NCBI RefSeq assembly: GCF_027574615.1
Contig: NC_072475.1
Coordinates: 29,253,501-29,317,500 of the forward strand
Source: Eptesicus fuscus
Taxonomy: Eukaryota > Chordata > Mammalia > Chiroptera > Vespertilionidae
Direction: 5' to 3'
DNA: 64,000 nt
Shown: positions 1 through 11,631 of the stretch, in pieces
Numbering within the stretch: position 1 is the first letter of the stretch
Layout: every line of letters starts with the position of its first letter
Program-made: the position numbers and the translations under genes
The notes under the pieces: generated by a model
Databases searched by the model: none
What the model was told of the DNA's origin: nothing
What the model saw: the letters and a program-made list of their open reading frames with translations, nothing else

Positions 1-2850
1 GACGGAGTGGCAATTGCTGTGGAAACCTCAGGACTATGATATGCAAGAGGAATGTAGAAAGTGGACAATATCGGTATTGTAAAAATAATTGACTTTGAGT
101 TCCCTAAAAAACCCGATGGAAGAACCTTGTTCTAGTTGAGGACTCAACTCTAGCAGCCCTCACTTTCGGTCATGTTGACAGGAAGTGGAAACTCCTGTAG
201 AGAGGCTGCATGTGCTGGTGGTCTGCATTCTTGCATGACTAAACATTTACTATGTATCTGCCATCATTTTCAGCCTCATTATTCCTATCGCCAGAAATGA
301 CAGGAGAAAGGGCTGCCTGCTGTACTAGTACAGCAGAATTAATTATAGATGGGGCACAACTTACAATCAACTCACAATAATCAAGACATTTTCTGTGGAG
401 ATTGTGAAGATGGGTCAGATAAAGTCTTCATTCCCCAGGAACTTTTAATTAAATACTGTGCTTTTTGTTGTAGGGCAGTTAAGTCCCTATTAGACCAAAG
501 TATTACTGTAACTTAAAAGCTATGACAAACCAAATTCATGAGAGGAAATCATGGAAAGCTTCATGGAAGTGGTGGCATTTGAAGGTGAGGGAGGATTGGG
601 AGCAGAAGAGCATTCATTACAGGAAGAGGGCAGAGCATGGCAAGGCTTTGGCAACACAGTATCTTCTGGGGATCATATATACACTAACATTTTTGCCATT
701 ATTGTCTCCATGCATTTACAGCTCTACTCTTACCAGAATACCTGAGAGTCCCCAAATGTAGTCCACACTTACCTGCTGAGAGGCCTTGCTCTCAATGAAC
801 TTCATGCTTTATCCATCTCTTCCAGGCTAATTTCTGAGACCCAACACAAAAGTCACCTGTTTCATGAATACTTCCATGTCCCTCCTATAGGATTAATTGC
901 ATGTCTGTCTGTGTAAGCAGTCAAATGGCACTTTTATATGACATGATATTTGGAGATCTCCAGTTTCTTTAGAGAAATCTGCTTCATAACTATGTGATAG
1001 TGAGGAGGACATGTTTGGAATCAGTGAAAGCATTTCCTGCTGACTCTGAGACATCAGCTCCTTGGCTGTAAATTATGTAGCTTGTCAACTTATGATCTAG
1101 GAAATGTTTTCTGTCACTCTTCAGGTAAGAGTCTTCAGTGGTGTTTAATGTTCCTCCTCACTGACATGGTTGATTAAGAATTGACAGTAATTCGGAGCTT
1201 TAGTGGAATTTGCTCTTGAGGAAAGAGGTGATCCCAGGAGACTTGAGGCTTGGTTTTTCTGAATTATTAAGAAAACTCTTTTCATGAATTAGTATAGTGG
1301 ATTCTTACCAGGAGAAAGACAACCTAATTATGAATAGTTTTTTTTCTTTCTGGGGCCCAAAGCACTAATATTCAGTTGCAGTACTTTGAATATGAAGAGA
1401 GAGTCTGGTTTATAGACAAAGGTATATGCTAATAAAATAATAGTCAAATTGTGTTGCTTCTTTATTTATTGTGGAGTTTACACAAAATTTGGCTATCCCA
1501 GCTTACAAATTTCAAAAGATAAGAAACTGTCCTCAGCATGAATACTGTGGGAATGTATCTTGACATCAAAAATTTATTTTCCAATGCACTGCATGCTATA
1601 CTCACGCTGAGAACCACTTCTTATCTTTTGAACTCTCCCTGTATCAGGATGAGCAAAAATGAACATGGGTTTTCTTTTAATGTACTAGCATACCACATGT
1701 AAAATAAAACAAGGAAAAACTCAAGACACAGCAATACACACTGGCTAATTCTGTCATAACAGAATTGTATTTGTATTGGGCTTTCGGCATGTTGTATGCA
1801 ATACTGAAATGAATTTTGAAATAGGAAGCACATAGGCAGCAGCCATGGAAAGGAATGCCTTACATCTTTTGTAAGGCACATTTTACTTGAATTCAACTGA
1901 CAGTAACAAGTTGGGGCCAAGAAACAACTCAGTCAGCATTCTCCTTCTTTCATAAATCTATTTACAGTAGAAACCCCATTAACATTTTAATTGTTTCACT
2001 GCTAAAGTTGCTCTCTGTGCCACTGTTAAAGGGCTCAGGTTCATTAAAATTTAAGGGACCAGGGAGTTCACGGTCTACTCTAATGACCTAGTGAAGGTTG
2101 TAAAGGTTCTAAATATATTTTTGGCTCACTGAACAACTGAAGGATTCTTTATAGTGGCTAAGTATGCTCCCAGGTAAGTTGTTGCATCGCCCATTTCAAT
2201 CCCACCAGAGAACTCCCTCTGCTTCCTCATCTAAATTCTAGAGTCTCCTAAAGTCCTGTTGAGCATTTTCTACCAACTTTTATTTAGTTACCCACATTAA
2301 TTTTACAGCTAGATTTTAATTTCATTGAGGTCAAAGTATGAGCCAAATAATTGTTGAATTAAAACTAGTCACTGGTAATCGCACTTTAACCCATATCTCT
2401 GCACTCTCTGTATTTCCCCCCTTAGATAAAATAATGTGCTTCAAACTTGAGTTATCTATGAGCATTGGGAACTCCTTTTCTAGCTGTGCCACAAATATGC
2501 CATGTAACACTGTAACCTCTCTGGTCTCTAGTTCCTCATTTGTCTGTACAAAAAGATTCAGGAAGTACAAGTGCTTGAAGGATTAACCAGACTTAAAATA
2601 TATCCCTAATGTGACTTGTTATATACAGTTATTTAACGTTGAGTACTTAAATGTAGGGGAAAATCTGCCAACTGATTTTCTGGTTGGTTCGAGCCAATGT
2701 TAAGTCTGCCCCGATAAGATAGAGTTAAGGATCTTTTATCTCTAAATAACTGGTGGATAATAATGAAACCCTTTCATTTGCTTATAGGGAGGAGATTTGG
2801 TTTTCTATGGGAAAATAGCTTGAGAGAGGTAGACTAACATCAAAATGATC
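1..2850. other. Unique non-coding sequence
   Basis: I see no repeat I can name and no convincing exon here. Open frames are all under 100 codons, occur on both strands and resemble nothing I recognise. Base composition is AT-rich and ordinary for mammalian intergenic or intronic DNA. Confidence 0.5.
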
Positions 2851-2868
2851 CAAAGCCTTTTACCATCA

Positions 2869-3091
2869 GCCGAAACCGGTTTGGCTCAATGGATAGAGCG
2901 TCGGTCTGCGGACTGAAAGGTCCCAGGTTCGATTCCGGTCAAGGGCATGTACATTGGCTGCGGGCACATCCCTGGTAGGGGGTGTGCAGGAGGCAGCTGG
3001 TCGATGATTCTCTCTCATCGATGTTTCTAGCTCTCTATCCCTCTCCCTTCCTCTCTGTAAAAAATCAATAAAATATATTAAAAAAAAAAAA
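2869..3091 (+). repeat. Ves SINE (tRNA-derived), intact
   Basis: The 5' half is tRNA-like. An RNA polymerase III box A (TGGCTCAATGG, 2882-2892) and box B (GGTTCGATTCC, 2926-2936) are both readable, so this copy keeps an internal promoter. The 3' half has the Ves body, ending in an A-rich tail. A 16-bp target-site duplication flanks it (2853-2868 and 3092-3107, AAGCCTTTTACCATCA with one mismatch), which fixes both ends. Such elements move using L1 machinery. Ves SINEs are typical of vespertilionid and related bats. Confidence 0.93.
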
Positions 3092-3140
3092 AAGGCTTTT
3101 ACCATCAATGTGGATTACAAACCAGGAAGACCCAAGATCA

Positions 3141-3388
3141 TCCTGTAAAATAAAAGCCCAGCAACCGAACAGTGGAACCACCAGGACAACCAGTGGATCA
3201 GTTGCTATGAGGCACCCTGACCACCAGGGGGCAGATGCTCAACACAGGAGCTCCCCCCCGTTGGTCAGTGTGCTCCTACAGTGGGAGCGCTGCTCGGCTG
3301 ACTGGAATGAGCAGCACTTCCACAGCGGGCTGATCTCCGCAGGCTCCACCACCCACCAGTGCACAAATCCCGTGCACCAGGCCTCTGG
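3141..3388 (+). mobile_element. Non-autonomous Helitron (HeliBat type), 248 bp
   Basis: It begins TCCTGTAAAATAAAAG after an A and ends with the short GCAC..GTGC hairpin followed by CTGG before T, a one-base variant of the usual CTAG terminus. Rolling-circle elements insert between A and T without duplicating the target, as seen here. There is no helicase or Rep gene. The interior has two CTCF-like cores in inverted orientation (3221-3234 and about 3253-3268). Confidence 0.85.
3221..3234 (+). promoter_or_regulatory. Candidate CTCF-binding core inside Helitron
   Basis: CCACCAGGGGGCAG fits the core of the vertebrate CTCF motif at nearly every position. A degraded counterpart on the other strand lies 19 bases further on (about 3253-3268; reverse complement CTGACCAACGGGGGGG). 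The match is visible; binding is inferred. Confidence 0.5.
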
Positions 3389-3419
3389 TCTTACTATAAA
3401 TTGTTATTTGGGGTGTTAG

Positions 3420-6030
3420 GGGTCTGTTCTTAATGCTTGGATTTGGCATGATAATAGGACACAGATTTTACAAAAACAGTAATAACTGGGAACATGTGTT
3501 CACTTATCCTTTTTAGCATGTAATTTCTGTGCATTTGTAAACCTGAAGAAGGAGGTAACCTATGTTTATGTGGTTGTGAGTTTCTGTAAGTGCCTCCTAT
3601 GGGCTTTGTCCATGCCGTGTATTCAGTTTTCAAGAACTCTGCCTTCAAAAAATGTGGTTTTGGACTTACAGCCAGAAGATTTTGGTTAGTGGTGATAAAT
3701 AGCGGTTTAGAGTAGATGTTAAGGTGTCTTATGCCAAGATGGCACTTTTACAGACCAAATCTACACAAGAGACTTGAAATCCTTTAGTTTTAAGAGATAC
3801 ATATATTAATTTTACCAACTCTTATTTGTTTTGTAATTTTCATTAAAGTTATTTTTTTATTTTCAGTAGTGTCTTGTATATCTGATATCAGCATATAAGT
3901 TGTCTTTTTTATTTCTTGAATTATTTACACAGCAGACTAGTTTATTTGACAGTGTGTGTACAAATGAAAAAAAAAAGTAGTTTAATAATCCTTTATCCAT
4001 AAGTCTGAAATTAGAAAAGTTCTAAACACTGGCAGGTACCTTTCGTTGTTGTTATTTGTCACAAATTAATTTTGTGGCAAAACCTACACCTAGCTGACAG
4101 GAGTCTAATTATAGACTTCATTTATTTTATTCAGTATGAAAAGGTTTAAGTTTTCCTGAAGAATATTAATGTGTTTGATTAGTATGTAACTTTTTAGACA
4201 CTTCTGGGAACATAAGTGCCATATTGCCTTTCTTAAATCTGAAACATTTTGAATTTCTAAACAGTCTGCCCCAGGGAATTTAGATTCTTCTAACCTGTAT
4301 TTATAAATATTATAGTTGAAGAATATACTAATTGTCAAGTGGTAGTTTAAGCAGAATTCTTTTATAAGATGAAGAATCGCCTTTAAGGAAAAGTACCACG
4401 TTATTTTTGTTTGTTTAAATTTTGGATGTTGGTTAGTTTAAAGCAAGAACAGTTCAGCTTTCTGTGTTCTCAAAAAATAACACAAGAGCTTTACCATAAT
4501 ATTACTGGATTTTTAAAATTTGAAATCCCAACATTTTATAACATAACTTGTCAAAAGTAAAAAATCAGGTTTTATAATTTAAAAAGTTTTCATCATAATC
4601 AGAAAATAGAGATTAGATGATCCATTAAGGGTAATGCATGAAAACGAGTTATGCTTCTGTAGAGAAGAAACAAAATTATTTGATATTCATTGAACAGGGT
4701 CATCATGCTCGGCAACATGGCAAGAGCTTTCTATGTTATTTATTCCACCTGAACAGCAAACACTGTGCAATAATATTATGCCTCAAATGTTGAAAAACCA
4801 TTATGTAGGAATAGTGATCAGAGGAAAAACCCATTTCTGCAATGTAGGTATTTTATTCATTGCAATTTTATTCTTTGTGAAGTAAGGATAAAACTTGTAA
4901 TGGTCCTACTCATGGTTACTTTTTATGATGTCTGATTCCAGAGAGTGTGCTCGTGGTTTGAAGGCTAAGGTGGTCTGATTAGGATCATCTGCTGGATCCC
5001 CTGGTACCAGATTAAATATAAATAGAAGTAGACTTTGAAGTACATTTGCTCTCCTCTGCCTCACAAACTCTCCTATGTGATTTTTTTTCACAAGTTTCGT
5101 TTTGTTTGGGGAAGCCCCTATTTTGATCCCACAAGCTGTTATATTTTTCAGATTGCATTTGTTATGGACCTAGAGCTGTTGCAACTCTGGTAAGTGATTA
5201 GTTTCCAAGGAGAGTCAGCTGAAATGCCTAACTCACTTTGCTGTATTTATCGCATTTCATATTAAATATGCTTATCATATTCTCTCCTGTATGTGGAATC
5301 TACATGACCACATGTTGCATTATTAATGGCCTCCCCAAGGCTTTGCTTCTTGCTGTGACTACTGTAATTATCTTAGAATTTAAGCTCTTCATCTAATGGC
5401 ATGGGTGGGGCCTTTATGTTTCTGTCATGTAGCAGGAAAGAGGTCTATTCTGAAGGAAATGGGAGTCCTGTTCAGATGGGGAAGAGTCCCTTGGTGGGGA
5501 GTCTGGTCTCCATGGAAATAGACACTTTAAGAGAGCCCAGGGACCTGGGAAGAAAAGTTAATTCTAAAGGAACCTGGGAGCCCACAGAAGGTACTTTTGC
5601 ATCTGACAGTCTGGGCAGGAATTGAACTTGGAGAAGAGGTAAATATTCTCACAAGGGGGAGGGCTACACATGGGCAGAATTGCAAGGGAGGCTTTCTGCC
5701 TCTGTTCAGTGTGGCAACTAGAGATAGTAGGGCTTTTGACCTACAGACAAATTAAATGCCACCTGTCAAAAAAGTGAGCTTTGTGGCTGAGTCTTTGCAA
5801 TTGTGTGAGACGGAAAACATATTTGCGAGGAAGCAGCTAGGAAAGGCAGGTCTGAATTAAAATGAATTATTGCTTGAAGGAAAGATAAATGCCTATTCTG
5901 ATTGAACCTGAGGCTAGCAGTGAATCTATTATACTAACATATTATCACTGTCTGTTTCATTGTGTACTTCATTTGCCTAAGAAATAAAACTTGTTTTCTC
6001 TTGAAAACCATCTTTAAAATTTCTGCGTGT
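3420..6030. other. Unique AT-rich sequence
   Basis: No repeat family was recognised and no exon structure is evident. It ends in a run of about 28 A at 6034-6061, directly before the L1M fragment. Confidence 0.45.
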
Positions 6031-6060
6031 TAGCAAAAAAAAAAAAAAAAAAAAAAAAAA

Positions 6061-6430
6061 ATTGGAAACAGTCTAAACATCCAGCAATGAATAAGCAGTT
6101 AGGTAAATTATGGTATATTCTTACAATGGAACATTTATGCAGCTATTAAAAATGATGTTTACAAAGAATTTTAATGCTCTATATAATGCTTACATTATAA
6201 TAAGTAAAGAAATAAGCAGGATACAAATGCCTATAACAGCATGATTTTATATATAAATGCATAAATATAAAGGCAATAAGCACAAAAGGAGGGAAATGCA
6301 TCATAATGTTTTAATAGTTTTTATCTCTTGGTGGTGAATTATGGATAATTTTTATTCTCCCGTCTATAGTCCGCAGTTTTTGCCAACCTTTCTATAATAA
6401 ACATCTATTACTTTTTCTTAAAAAAATACT
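6061..6430 (+). mobile_element. Old L1 (L1M-type) ORF2 end and 3' UTR
   Basis: The start matches the end of L1 ORF2, the region encoding 'NNPIME..CMAAIKND'-like sequence in old mammalian L1s (cues: ATTGGAAACAGTCTAAACAT, then TATGCAGCTATTAAAAATGA). An AT-rich 3' UTR and a short A tail follow near 6420. It is heavily diverged and 5'-truncated. The preceding A run is probably a microsatellite or the tail of another retrocopy. Confidence 0.75.
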
Positions 6431-7084
6431 TCTAAAAATTCTATTTGTTTGTGAAACAGTTTTTGGACTTGTAATATGTTGCTGACCAGAATGCTTGAAG
6501 ATGACTTTGTAAGACCACTCTTGAGGCCACCAGTGTCTCCAAACCTTATTTTTGATAATGTTCTTTACAGTTCATTTGTTTTCAGTAAAATGTGACATAA
6601 TGTACTTTCTATCTGCATTGCCATTATTTATTCCAGTGATACCCAACAACAACAAAAAAAGATAAGGGCGCTCTCCTCTGTTTAAGGGTTCCTACAGCAC
6701 CCCAGAGCAGGGGTGGGAAGCGCTAACTATACCACATGAACTCCAGGCTTGTAACCTGGCTCCAGGTGAACTGAAATAAGCACATTCAGGAATAAGTAGG
6801 CCATAGACATGGTTTCTTTGGACTAATCATTAGTGATTCTGAACTACAGTGTTGTGTTTAATTTATTGGATGTTAGATGTGCTGTAATTTGCTAAATACT
6901 TCCACAAGCTTATCACCTTTTTTTCTACTCTTAAGGGTGAGATTAACCAGACATAGCTTTTATGATGACTCTTGCTTCTGTAAACAGTTGCTTACATATA
7001 GAAATATTTTGCTTACTTAGAACTCAGCTATCTGGCAGCCTATATACTTTGCAAATAATTGAAAATCAAGAAGTAAACCATAAT

Positions 7085-7560
7085 AATAACATAAATAACA
7101 ACAGCTAACACTTATTGGGTACTTGTAATTATTTAAAACTCTCTGTTGAAGTACTTCCCTGATTTTCAACCTTTTTCATCTCACGGCACATATTAATTAC
7201 TAAAATTCTGCAGCACACCAAAAATATATCACCTTCAATTACTTTGATGATCTTATAAAAAATAGGTATACTTCTGATTCATTCCACTGGATGGCCATTG
7301 TTGTGTTGGCTGTTGTCACTTTTTTATTTGACAATCTAAGAGAAAAGAGGTCAGTGCCATGGCTAAATAGTCAGATATTGAATGTTTTAAAAATTATTGT
7401 GGCACACCTGTTAAAAATAGCTGCTTTACTTCATTATCTCATTTAGTATTAATAACAACCCTATGCAATTGTTATTGCTGTTCCTATTCACAGATGAGAA
7501 AACTGAGGCTCAGAAAGTTGAGTAGCTTGTCCAGGATCATGTAGCTAATTGCTCTGGATC
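7085..7560 (-). repeat. MIR SINE, split by a hAT element
   Basis: The two ends of an antisense MIR lie at about 7085-7157 (cue: GCTAACACTTATTGGGTACT) and 7424-7560 (cues: CATTATCTCATTTAGTATTA, then ACAGATGAGAAAACTGAGGC). The segment between them is a younger DNA transposon. Confidence 0.75.
7158..7423. mobile_element. Non-autonomous hAT-like element inside MIR
   Basis: Its inner terminal sequences are hAT-like, with TTTTCAACCTTTTTCATCTC near the left end and GGCACACCTGTTAAAAATAG near the right. It interrupts a MIR, so it is younger than the MIR. Flanking AGTACTTC and TTTACTTC may be a degraded 8-bp target duplication, so the exact ends are uncertain by 1-2 bases. It encodes no transposase. 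Confidence 0.65.
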
Positions 7561-7630
7561 TTTAAGCAGAGCTACACATTCCAAAGCTTAAAAATACTCC
7601 TAACTATTACAGTAAATAAAGATAAAAAAT

Positions 7631-7853
7631 AGACCCAGAGTCATAGAAGCATGAACAAACTGTTGAACCTCAGAGGGAAGGCAGGGGACGGTGGGTGGGT
7701 GGGAATAGATGAACTTGCATAACCCATAGACACAGACAATGGGGTGGTGAGGGCCTGGGTTGGGGGAGGACAAGAGGGGGCTGGAAGAAGTCTATGGGGG
7801 GAAAAGGAGGACCCATGTAATACTTTCAACAAGAAAGATTAAAAAAAAATTCA
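7631..7853 (+). mobile_element. L1 3' UTR fragment with A tail
   Basis: This is a G-rich bat L1 3' UTR containing CATAGACACAGACAATGGGG and ending with CATGTAATACTTTCAACAAG and an A run at about 7840. The same 3' UTR type recurs in reverse near 23.4, 53.9 and 58.6 kb. Confidence 0.75.
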
Positions 7854-7859
7854 AACAGG

Positions 7860-8437
7860 TGTCACAAAGTCTGTGCTCAAACAATACTAGACTTTACACA
7901 TCAAGATCACTGTATTTTTCAGCATATTTACAAACAGTGTACTTGCAAACAGGACAAGGGAACACCTAGAAGCAGGAATTGATTGCAGAAGAGAAGATAT
8001 TTATATATTGATAGTGAGAGGGGCTGAAAAACACTAAAATATAATCCCAAGAATCCTGAAAGCATTATATTCTAGATTGGTTAGGGAAAGGTGTCTTGTT
8101 CACTTTATTAGCTCCTTAGTGTATCAATAAGTAAATATGGAATTTGATGATGATAGATTTATTTTGTCAAGAAAATGTTAGATTCAATGTCCTAATTTAT
8201 AGAAATTTCTATTTTTATTATATAGTTTATACATTTTATTGTAGAACTATTAGAATATAGAGATGAAATACAATAACAAAATAAGAACCTTTCATGATCT
8301 TTCACCAGAGATATCTACTGTTTACATTTTGGAAATGCTATACAATATAAATATAATGTATGTTTATCTTTAAAAAAAAGCTTTACTTTTTAAAATCACC
8401 TTCAATTACTGTGCTGTGAGCATACTTTTAAATATAA
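7860..8437. other. Unique AT-rich sequence
   Basis: Nothing recognisable is seen between the L1 fragment and the Helitron composite. Confidence 0.4.
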
Positions 8438-9085
8438 TCCTATCTAATAAAAGAGTAATATGCAAATTAACCATCACTCTGCTACACCCACCAGCCACAC
8501 CCACCAGCCAATCAGGAGCAAGTATGCAAATTAACCCAACCAAGATGGCTGTGGCCACGGAGAGAGTAGGAGGGAGGCTTGGGTTTCCCTGGTGATGGAG
8601 GAAGCCAAGCTTTCCGCACACCCTGGCCGGCCCAGGCCTCCGCTTAAGGCTACAAAGTTTCAATAATAGAAGATAAATAAATCCCCCAAAAATGGTGGCA
8701 GCCACAGAGCTGGAGAGAGCAGGAGGCTAGGGTTGCTCCCGGTGATGGAGGAAGCCAAGCTTCTGCAGCCCTGGCCTGCTTTGGCCTCTGCTTAAGGCTA
8801 CAAAGTTTCAATTATAGAAGATAAATAAATCCCAACAGAAATGGCTGCCTCCACTGAGGGAGCAGGAGGCTTGGCTCTGCTCAAGGCTACAAAGTTTCAA
8901 TTGTAGAAGATAAATAAATCCCAGATACGAGGGCCTCCCCTTGGGTCGCCAGGGGGCGTGGCTGGCCTACAAACCACCACAGGCCCCTCACCCAGGCCGC
9001 CTCATGCCCCAAGGGAACCTCCACTCTGATCTGGGACACCCTTCAGGGCAAACAAGCTGGCCCCCACCAATGAACCAGGCCTCTA
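8438..9085 (+). mobile_element. Helitron, upstream half of a fused composite
   Basis: It starts TCCTATCTAATAAAAGAG directly after an A, a standard HeliBat 5' end. Inside, a unit containing ACAAAGTTTCAA..AGATAAATAAATCCC occurs three times, near 8650, 8800 and 8886. The 3' end reads ..GGCCTCTA and runs straight into the next Helitron without CTAG or spacer. A CTCF-like core (TCGCCAGGGGGCGT) lies at 8946-8959. No protein is encoded; open frames on both strands are compositional. Confidence 0.85.
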
Positions 9086-9616
9086 TCCTATCTAATGAAA
9101 GAGTAATATGCAGATTGACCATTACTCCAACACACAAGATGGCTGCCCCCATGTCCTGCCCCCATGTGGACACAAGATGGCCACAACAAGATGGCCAGCA
9201 GGTGAGGGAAGTTGGGAGGGACCAGGCCTGCAAGGGAGGGCAGTTGTGGGCGATCAGACCAGAAGGGTAGGGCAGTTGGGAGGGACCAGGCCTGCAAGGG
9301 AGGGCAGTTGGGGGCGATCAAGCCTGTAGGGGAGGGCAGTTAGGGGTGACCAGGCCAGCAGAGGAGGGAAGTTGGGGGCAAAGAGGCTGGCAGGGGAGCA
9401 GTTAGACATCAATCAGGCTGGCATGGGAGTGGTTAGGGGGTGATCAGCCTGGCAGACAGAAGCGGTTAGGGGCAATCAGGAAGGCAGGCAGGCGAGCAGT
9501 TGGGAGCCAGCAGACCTGGATTGTGAGAGGGGTCCCAGATTGGAGAGCGTGCAGGCTGGGCTGAGGGACAGCCCCCCCCCCACCCCGTTCACGAATTTCG
9601 TGCACTGGACCTCTAG
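9086..9616 (+). mobile_element. Helitron (HeliBat), downstream half of composite
   Basis: It starts TCCTATCTAATGAAAGAG and contains the characteristic ACAAGATGGCTGCC motifs, then degenerate short GC-rich repeats (GGGGAGGGCAGTTGGGGG). It ends with the GCACGAATTTCGTGC hairpin and CTAG, followed by the target T. This is a textbook HeliBat 3' end. Confidence 0.95.
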
Positions 9617-10049
9617 TTTGATTATAAAAGTAGAGAAGTGTATAATATATTTGAGAATATTTTCTCCCAGAAAGGATAAGTAAAACATTTTATGTCTTCA
9701 GGAGAAATACGTATTTATCCAGGCAATTATTTTATGTGATTCAGTCCATTTCTTAATGATGCTGTATCAATGAGGCACTAGTGTATTTTACTTGTCTTCA
9801 TGCCAAAGAGCTCTCATTATTCTCCTCTACTTAGATGAAACATTTTAAAGTAACTTTTTTTTTTTAAATAAGAAAGGATCAATAATGAGAGTAATAATTC
9901 CAGGAGGTTTTGAATGGAAAAGAGTATATAGTCCCTGGCTGGAGCTAATGTGACTTAAAGCCATAAGCTTCTTTGACTGGAAACACATCAGCCTACTTAA
10001 TTTAGGAGGAGGGGCAGAACCATCTTCCAAGAGCTGTGTTTTCATAGCT
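9617..10049. other. Unique sequence
   Basis: No repeat or exon was recognised. A short T run lies near 9857. Confidence 0.4.
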
Positions 10050-10990
10050 AGTTCATTTGATAAAGATTTATTGAGCACCTATTTTGTGTGTGACTGTATT
10101 AGATGCTTATTTAATGCAAAGAGGTGTAGGATGTACTTTCTATATTCAGAGAAGTCCAATCTAATGATGAAAAAGAATAAAAAAGGTAATTACAATGTGG
10201 TATGGTGGGTACAGGGAGAAGTGAGCTTTAGGGGCTCTATAGGAGCACATGGGTGGGTGGTTAACTCTTTGGACATAGATGCTGCAGTATAGTGAGGGTG
10301 AACCAAAGAAGATAGGCAAGTGGCAAGGGGAAGGATGGTGATAAAATATGTTTTAGGAAGAGGGGACACATGTATAAAGGTTTGGGGGGCTAGAGAACAA
10401 GATTGCTCTGTTTAGGGTTATGGAGAGTAGAGTATAATGTGGAACAAGGCTTGAGAAATAGCCCTGGCCTATCAAGGAGGCATCATGAGGAAATTTTATC
10501 CTGAAGAAATGAGGAGTCATTGGAGGTATTGGCAGTGGAGCCATGAGGAGAAGAGCTGGTGTTTTGAGAAATCACTCTGGCAGCTGTATGAAGAGGCCTA
10601 ATTTGTAACAAGAAATCAGGATCTGAACTCTGTTGGAGCGGAAGAAGCTGTACTCATGAACTTGCTGATTGTTCGGGTGTGGGAGGCAAAGAAATGGGAG
10701 GGGAAAAGGGTGAAATCATTTTCTCTGGGTTAGATGAGTGGGTGCATGGTGGTATCTTCTGCAAGTGAAGAAAGCTGTGAATAAAGCAGATTGAGAGGAA
10801 GGTCAAACACAATGAGTTTGGTTTGGAGGTGTTTAGTAGGCAGTCAGATATGTGGATCTTGAGCTGGGAGTAAGCAGTGGAGTAGAAAAATAGATTTAGG
10901 GGTTGTCTGTGTATATATGTATTGGAACAGAGAAGGGGATGGTATCACTAAGGTAATGTCTGTGGATTCAGAGGGAACCTTGACCAACAT
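10050..10990 (-). repeat. L2 LINE remnant, antisense
   Basis: Starting at GATTTATTGAGCACCTATTT the sequence follows antisense L2 in order: the 3' end, the 'repression/size-variation' stretch (AAATCACTCTGGCAGCTGTA near 10570) and GTAGGCAGTCAGATATGTGG near 10838. Insertions and divergence are frequent, so it is an ancient inactive fragment. Confidence 0.7.
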
Positions 10991-10999
10991 CATTTAAGG

Positions 11000-11214
11000 C
11001 AGGGGTGGGGAACGCCCAGCCCTGGGGCCGAGTAAGGCCGATGAAATCATTTGGTCTGGCCCTGCCAAGGCATTAGGGGTAAGTTAAGTAAATATAGAAG
11101 GCTAATTTTTATAGTGGGCCAACTTAATTTTTAAGTTGGTAATTTTGTGTGGCCTACAAATAATATTATAAACATCTAAACAGCCCTTGGCAGAAAAAAG
11201 ATTCCCCACCCCTG
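11000..11214. mobile_element. Non-autonomous hAT element with TSD
   Basis: It starts CAGGGGTGGGGAACGCC and ends with the inverted counterpart, TTCCCCACCCCTG. The 8-bp flanks are ATTTAAGG (10992-10999) and ATTTGAGG (11215-11222), a hAT-type duplication with one mismatch. It is 215 bp long and has no transposase. Confidence 0.88.
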
Positions 11215-11227
11215 ATTTGAGGGATCA

Positions 11228-11440
11228 GTACAGGATAGTAGTTAAGGGTGTGGACTCTGCTCTCTGGGTTTAAATCCTAGTTATACTGGTTACTAGGGCA
11301 AGTTATCTTTTCTCTATGTTTTTCAATTTCCTCATCCATAATATGGAGATGCCACATACTTCAGTGATAGTGTGACTGTGAACCATAAAATGAGTTAATA
11401 TATTAAAGTATGCATAACAGGACTGGCTTGTAGTAAAAGT
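11228..11440 (+). repeat. MIR SINE
   Basis: Read in sense order: the tRNA-like head (GTGTGGACTCTGCTCTCTGG), core (CAATTTCCTCATCCATAATA) and the start of the 3' end (AAAATGAGTTAATATATTAA). Confidence 0.75.
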
Positions 11441-11461
11441 TAAATAGATTTTTCTTTACTA

Positions 11462-11574
11462 TCCTATATAATAAAAGTGTAATATGCAAATCAAGCGAAA
11501 GGTGGAACGACTGGTGGGAGGGGGGATGGCGGTGACCAGCAGCAGGGGAGGGGGTGAGGCTGGCCGGCCTCTAG
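11462..11574 (+). mobile_element. Miniature Helitron, 113 bp
   Basis: It has the 5' end TCCTATATAATAAAAGTG and the 3' end GGCCTCTAG followed by T. Only about 60 bp separates the two terminal regions, so this is close to a minimal element. The usual 3' hairpin is poorly preserved (GGCTGGCCGGCC). Confidence 0.85.
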
Positions 11575-11631
11575 TAATATTGTAATGATTCAGGAAAGTT
11601 TGGCCAAACAAACAATAGTACCAGTGTAGAA

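Noticed and set aside
2885..2960. tRNA gene-like sequence with boxes A and B
   Set aside because: It is the tRNA-derived head of a Ves SINE with A tail and target duplication, not a tRNA gene.
6690..6730. hAT-like end CAGGGGTGGGAAGCGC
   Set aside because: No matching opposite end or duplication, and the following sequence does not resemble the hAT at 11000.
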